From Sycon ciliatum (Eukaryota > Porifera > Calcarea > Leucosolenida > Sycettidae): 64,000 bases of DNA. Made by a program: the position numbers and the translations under genes. The stretch covers positions 16,947,989 through 17,011,988 of the forward strand of contig NC_088647.1 in assembly GCF_964019385.1 (NCBI RefSeq), read 5' to 3'. This document shows positions 59,271-64,000 of the stretch, one piece after another. The notes beneath the pieces are model-generated. The model searched no databases. It was not told the DNA's origin and was given only the letters and a program-made list of their open reading frames with translations. The number at the start of each line of letters is the position of its first letter. The stretch's first letter is position 1.

Positions 59271-60950
59271 ATGGCTGACGATCTTGAAGTTCACAATGCC
59301 ATCGGCAAAGATGTGAGCAATCTTCGCTGCTGCGTGGCGTGCCACAGCGACGCAGACTCTCTCAAGATGAACGTATTGAATTGCTTGCACGCCATGTGCG
59401 TCACGTGTCTCGGACAATATTTGAGCAATGACGGAACGGTGTCGTGCTTCAAATGCCTGACTGTGGCAGCATCAGGTATGCTAGGAGTAAGACTGGAGGA
59501 ATCCCTAGCCGACTGGCCAGTTCAAAAGGTAGAGGTGAGAGGCAAGGAAAGTAGTGAGCTGCAATCAGATCATCCAGAGAAACAGCTCGTATGTCAAAGC
59601 CTAGAATGCCAGGGAGAATCTTCCCCAGCTACCTCGCTATGTGTGGACTGTGGATTATACATGTGTGAGGGACATGAGAAACTACACTTGATGAAGACAA
59701 GCAGCTATGGACACCATCTCCAGTCAGTGCACACGATGAGAACGGCAGCACCAGCAGAGGGCGACACAGTAGCCGATTCAGAATTCCTCCATTGTAGCCT
59801 GCACCCACATTTTCTAGTGAAATCCTACTGCAAGAAATGTGAACAGTTGATATGTCAGAGGTGCTCCCAGCAGCATCATGCTAGCTGTTCACCAAGTATT
59901 GAAGAGATTCCCACAGCAGCTGAAAGAAAACGATCTCAGTGGAAGTCGCTGCTAAGTAATTCTAGCGACTCGTGGAGAGAACACCTCAGTGACATGAATG
60001 TGCACATTGCAACACGCACCGCAGAAATCAATGAGAAGGTGGAGGCATTGTCAGAGGAAATTGTAGCTGATTTCAATACGCACATCAAAAACCTGCAGCG
60101 CAGACAAGAAGATCTTCTGAATGAGCTGGACACTCGGCGCTGGAAAGCACTGCAAGACCTGGAGAAGCAGTCCGCCATTGTGGAAAAGAAAACCTTTCAA
60201 CTGGATTGCTGTGAGCATCTCGTGCAGAATCTCGGCAACAGTAATCTCTTGACTGCAGAGAAGATCCTGCAGACACAGATCAAGGATGTTGTCAATAGCA
60301 ACGAGGAAGCTGATATCAGTGATGATCATCGAGTGGATGTTGATTTCACTGTATCCTACCGTGCATTTGCAACGGATGATCAGCAGAAGAAGCGTACATC
60401 ACAGCTTGGACGTCTTGTCGACTCTGCCTCCCGCGCAGAGTCAGTGAAGAAGAATACTGTACGTGTGCAGCCAGTGTTCGATCCATTTAGCTGCAAGCCT
60501 ACAAAGTTTTCTCTGTCAAGTGATGGATATGAAGTATCACATACAGATGCTTCCACTTTTGACACAATCTCCACATTGGGCAGTTATTGCCAAGGCGTGG
60601 TGGAATGCTCAGCCCAGATCAGTTGCCGTGGAAATGGGGTCTTCCTTGGGGTCGTTAAAGAACGTTGTACAACACATGCGCCATGTACAGAAGAGAGGCC
60701 ATTCTTGGGTTGGTGTGACCACAGTCGCTGCCAAGAGTACAGTGTGGGCAACAACACAAGTCTTGGTCAAAGATGGCAAGATGGTGACATCATAGCACTG
60801 CGGTTGAATTGTGATCAGCACACACTGACTGGCACACACCAGAGATCTGGCCAGAGTGAGACCATTGCTGTACCAAGGGGTAAGCTGTGCTTTGCTGCAG
60901 AGATGAGTTGCCCGGCATCGATCAGGCTTTTGCCTTGTCTCTCTAGCTAA
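59271..60950 (+). CDS. TRIM-like RING/B-box/coiled-coil protein (gene E)
   Basis: 559 aa from MADDLEVHN with all modules intact: a RING with the same eight ligands as gene C (CCVACHSDADSLKM ... CLHAMCVTC ... CFKC), B-box 1 (CQSLECQGE ... CEGHEKLH), B-box 2 (HCSLHPHFLVKSYCKKC ... CQRC), coiled coil, and the SPRY-like tail (GWCDHSRCQEYSVGNN, DGDIIALRLNCDQHTLTGTH). It carries a two-residue insert before the second B-box (AAPAEGD against AAEDD). Together with C it is one of two intact members of the triplet. An upstream in-frame Met (59148) would add 41 residues also open in gene D; coding use of that extension is uncertain. Confidence 0.9.
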   Translation: MADDLEVHNAIGKDVSNLRCCVACHSDADSLKMNVLNCLHAMCVTCLGQYLSNDGTVSCFKCLTVAASGMLGVRLEESLADWPVQKVEVRGKESSELQSDHPEKQLVCQSLECQGESSPATSLCVDCGLYMCEGHEKLHLMKTSSYGHHLQSVHTMRTAAPAEGDTVADSEFLHCSLHPHFLVKSYCKKCEQLICQRCSQQHHASCSPSIEEIPTAAERKRSQWKSLLSNSSDSWREHLSDMNVHIATRTAEINEKVEALSEEIVADFNTHIKNLQRRQEDLLNELDTRRWKALQDLEKQSAIVEKKTFQLDCCEHLVQNLGNSNLLTAEKILQTQIKDVVNSNEEADISDDHRVDVDFTVSYRAFATDDQQKKRTSQLGRLVDSASRAESVKKNTVRVQPVFDPFSCKPTKFSLSSDGYEVSHTDASTFDTISTLGSYCQGVVECSAQISCRGNGVFLGVVKERCTTHAPCTEERPFLGWCDHSRCQEYSVGNNTSLGQRWQDGDIIALRLNCDQHTLTGTHQRSGQSETIAVPRGKLCFAAEMSCPASIRLLPCLSS

Positions 60951-62560
60951 TAACCTCTTGGTGTGTCTTGTGCCAGTGGTAATTTATCTCTACTCTAGTC
61001 GGCCAAGCAGGTCTGAATGACGTCATCAATACTTCATACAGTATGCTAGTGCTAGGATACAGTAGTGTACATGACTGTACTACAGTGTATTGGTATTACC
61101 AGTGCATATCTACATGTAGGTTATGGGCCGCAACACCACTCTGATAGTCCAGTGCAATCTTTCCACCTTCACATGTACCGCTACATGTATTTCACTCTCA
61201 GCATGGTAGCCAGCAATGTTGATGGAATGCTGGTATTTCCTTCCGTATAACCATGCTGTATGCTACTTGTTTTTTTATGTTGAATGGTATATGCACTAGA
61301 GAGTGTCGGGGGTATGGCCTTCAGCTACTTCTGTGCCTGTTCGCTTCAGCATAGTTGTGCGCAGATTTGAGTGTTTTATGATTTTGTTTTATGAAGTGCA
61401 CAAAGTGCAAGCGAAATGCTTGCACTTTGTGCACTTCATGCTCTCTCCCCTGTACAAACAATTTTGAATGCTGATCCCTTGCGCAATTGCTTCATCTGGA
61501 GTCATATATTTCGGAGCCATGACCATGATTTTCCCAATGCCACGTCTCACCATCTCATCTATTGTCAGACTCATAGTTATAGTGATTGTAGAACACGGCG
61601 GCGGCCATGCGGAACATCAATCCGTACTACAAGTACAAGTCATGTACGTTGTACTTATAGCTGTAGCATCTTTACCGGCGCATCCCCGCCCCGTCTCTCA
61701 ACAAGACTGCATGTCTATGAATACTCAGTGCCGCCATGCGCTACCTTCATTACACTCCTGCTCGGGCTGCCCAGATTTCCATTTTGCCCTGGTTCACCAG
61801 TGGTGACCTGCGGGGACTTCACATGGGTACTCGGGTACTACACTGAATATCGTCTCCTACGAACAAGGGTTGACCAGGATGTGAAGAGTTGGCTGAGCAG
61901 AGCACACTTGGAATGAAGGTGCACTGCTAGAATCCGTTGATTAGCTGACTGTTCATCTCAGTTTGATTCTGCCACACATAGCATTTCTCGCAGATATGCA
62001 CTTTAAATCCAGACTTTCTAAAGCAACATACAATGGCCTTCGAGTCCCCCCCCCCCCCTCACACACACACAATAGGCTTGGCGTGCAGAAAGTGCAATCC
62101 AGCACATCTGGTTGTCTATCTGGTAAGGTTGCCTATCATGTTTTAAACAACGCTTCAGCATCTCTGGAGCAGATTTCGGCGGATTCAATGATGCCGGCAT
62201 AATTATTATTTGGTGGTTGAAAATTCGGAGCATAATTATTTGTCATCCTTTAGGAGGTAGCTACGTAGGAGCAGAATTGTACATGATTGTACATGATTAA
62301 CAACAGTTCTAGTATGTACATGTATGACGTGTACCGTGTAGATCTGCAGTGTAGATGTAGTACAGTGCACCTGATTAGTGCTGGTGGTCTGCATGGGAAA
62401 GGGACGAGATAGGCACCGGCAGATTTAATGCCAGCGCACATGCATTGCGCTGGTCGTCACCATGTCCATGACTTACGCCTTTGGCTTTGTCAGTTTGTGC
62501 ACTGCATGCACGCAGGGTTCTGTACGCGCTGAGGGCGCCGACCCCGGCCCGGTCAATCTA
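60951..62560. repeat. 3' flank of gene E (duplicate block)
   Basis: Collinear with the flanks of C and D. It ends in the GTGCACTGCATGCACGCAG and GCGCTGAGGGCGCCG block, which also lies at 27964-28020, 48400-48450 and 56790-56845. No gene. Confidence 0.85.
61391..61439. repeat. Perfect 22-bp-arm hairpin unique to this copy
   Basis: ATGAAGTGCACAAAGTGCAA...GCGAAATGC...TTGCACTTTGTGCACTTCAT. The equivalents after genes C and D hold only the right arm, preceded by GTCGAAGACG. Confidence 0.9.
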
Positions 62561-62689
62561 CTAGTACTGGATTTCCATGTCCGCTACAGTACAGTACTGA
62601 CTACTGTCAGTGTCTAGTCTACATCACAATCATGTACTTCTTTTGTCGCGGTGCATGCTACTAGTACTAAGGCCATCCAGAATTTTAAA

Positions 62690-64000
62690 GGGGAAGTGCA
62701 TCGATTTTTCGAGTAGGGTCCAGAAGAAAGACAATTTGATATCGGTTCGAATGGCATATCTCTCGCTTCCATACGATAAGCTAAACTTGCCAAATCGCCA
62801 ATTGTATACTCACGTTGCCATAGCGACCAGCGCAGTGATGGCGTATGAAAGGCTTAGCTCCATCACAGAGAAGGTCGATCACTGCAGAAATTGGTCATTT
62901 TCAATTGTCTTTAATATTGTATTCACGATGTGAAAGTATTGCTGTGTTCAATGCTGTTAGTGCCGTGAACTGTTTATCGGCCTTCTCCTGCATTTCCCTA
63001 GGCTGACTGTGCCGAGGAAATGGTTTCCTCTAGGAGAAGATGCTCGGTATTCGCCTTCTTATCTCTCCTGAGACAGCGAAAGGCTAAAGGGACAAGCTTA
63101 TCTATTTTTGCGGAATTTCTTTCATAAAAAACAAACGTCACAGGCTGCTCTTCGGAGGTGTCCGCGTCCCAGCGGTCCGGGCAAGCGACCGCATCTCAGT
63201 GGGACACTTGTCCGTGGCTTTTGTACTGGAATCTGTGTGAGTAGTCACTGAGTACACACCTGGGTACCGCATGGTACCGGGTATGGACAAATCCCTGGTG
63301 CGCGGGGCTCCTTTTTTGTTCCTTTCCTTTTTATTTGTTTTTGCTGAGAAAGAAACGTTGCTGGATGGAAAGCTTTCTGTTCCCGCCAGCGCCTTTGCTC
63401 TAGTAAAACATTGCTGGCTGATAATGGTCATTGCTCGTGCTGTCAACTTAGAAGGTGACGGGAAGCTGGGTTTCTTGCCATTTCCAACTTCCTGACTCTG
63501 AAAATGTAGCTTGAACTACTTGTAAGAGCTCCGAATATTTCAGTTTTTCGATGAGCCAGACCTATTGTTGCGACCTGCAGAGATGAGGAGCAAGTGAGGC
63601 GTTGGATTAATGCCAATAATGGTGTTTATGGCTCGGACGACGCCAGCGGTTTTCACTTGTCGGGAGGACAGCCAAGTTGGAGCAGGCAGATGACAGATTA
63701 TTAACTTTGAGCATTTATAGCAGAGTGGGTGGCTTGCCAAAGAGAATCGTCTCAGTACTTCATGGTTACTAGTATCTGACAAATGCCTCTTATTGCTAGT
63801 CTGCACTAGAGCATTAGCAGAATTGATCATGTCACAAGTAGTGTCAAGACTTGATGTCCTACGATTATACTCAGATCATGTTGCTACTTCACGGGAATAT
63901 TCGTCCTGCCACTGTACACTCTTCCAGAATTGCATGCAGAAGTCACATGCCTGTCACAGTTTGCAAGGGACAACGCGTATGCACTGCTTACGGATTCAAG
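62690..64000. other. No gene recognised; one TTAA-element tip
   Basis: TTTTAAAGGGGAAGTGCATC at about 62685-62704 looks like the tip of another TTAA-type element; I found no matching right end. Open frames at 63138-63446 and 63540-63830 on the minus strand show no motif I can name. Confidence 0.35.

Noticed and set aside
63138-63830. Minus-strand open frames at the right end of the window
   Set aside because: Some stretches look protein-like, but I recognise no domain and cannot support a gene.

Overview
This is animal nuclear DNA, most like an early-branching marine invertebrate (a sponge is my best guess, inferred only from gene style). There are no operons or bacterial ribosome-binding sites. 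Single-exon TRIM-like genes and an NLR-like gene lie in a dense bed of LINEs, Penelope-like elements, Helitrons, hAT, Harbinger and mariner-type remnants and hairpin elements. I ran no search; all family names come from reading motifs.

Layout: 1-8.8 kb is transposon debris: a LINE-type reverse transcriptase tail, a palindromic element split by a 5'-truncated LINE, a Penelope-like element (2683-4784) with inverted terminal repeats that each hold a hammerhead ribozyme core, and a pogo-like MITE. 8.8-19.6 kb holds two paralogous minus-strand B-box proteins with an 8-residue coding minisatellite (about 7 units against 19-20), separated by a Harbinger-type MITE and LINE pieces. 20-28 kb is a LINE graveyard; it also holds an inverted copy of the B-box gene promoter and a LINE with a clear 14-bp target duplication. 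28.1-29.7 kb is a head-to-tail Helitron dimer. 30.8-33.6 kb is an intact NACHT-LRR (NLR-like) gene. Next to it, 33992-34331 is a 340-bp tandem repeat with two type I hammerhead motifs and an 11-bp target duplication, which looks like an animal retrozyme. 35.4-42.7 kb holds a second Penelope-type endonuclease fragment and two minus-strand LINEs, one with an intact 768-aa ORF. 45.2-61 kb is a tandem triplication of a RING/B-box/coiled-coil gene; the middle copy is frameshifted. The intervals between copies are filled with nested hAT, TTAA-type foldback and other inverted-repeat elements.

Together the host genes (two TRIM-like families and one NLR) look like a young, fast-turning innate-immune or stress-sensing cluster. 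The repeats explain how it changes: tandem duplication, minisatellite growth, promoter insertions and template-switch hairpins. The most interesting possible system is the pair of a Penelope-like element with hammerheads and a separate hammerhead-bearing tandem element that could be its non-autonomous partner.
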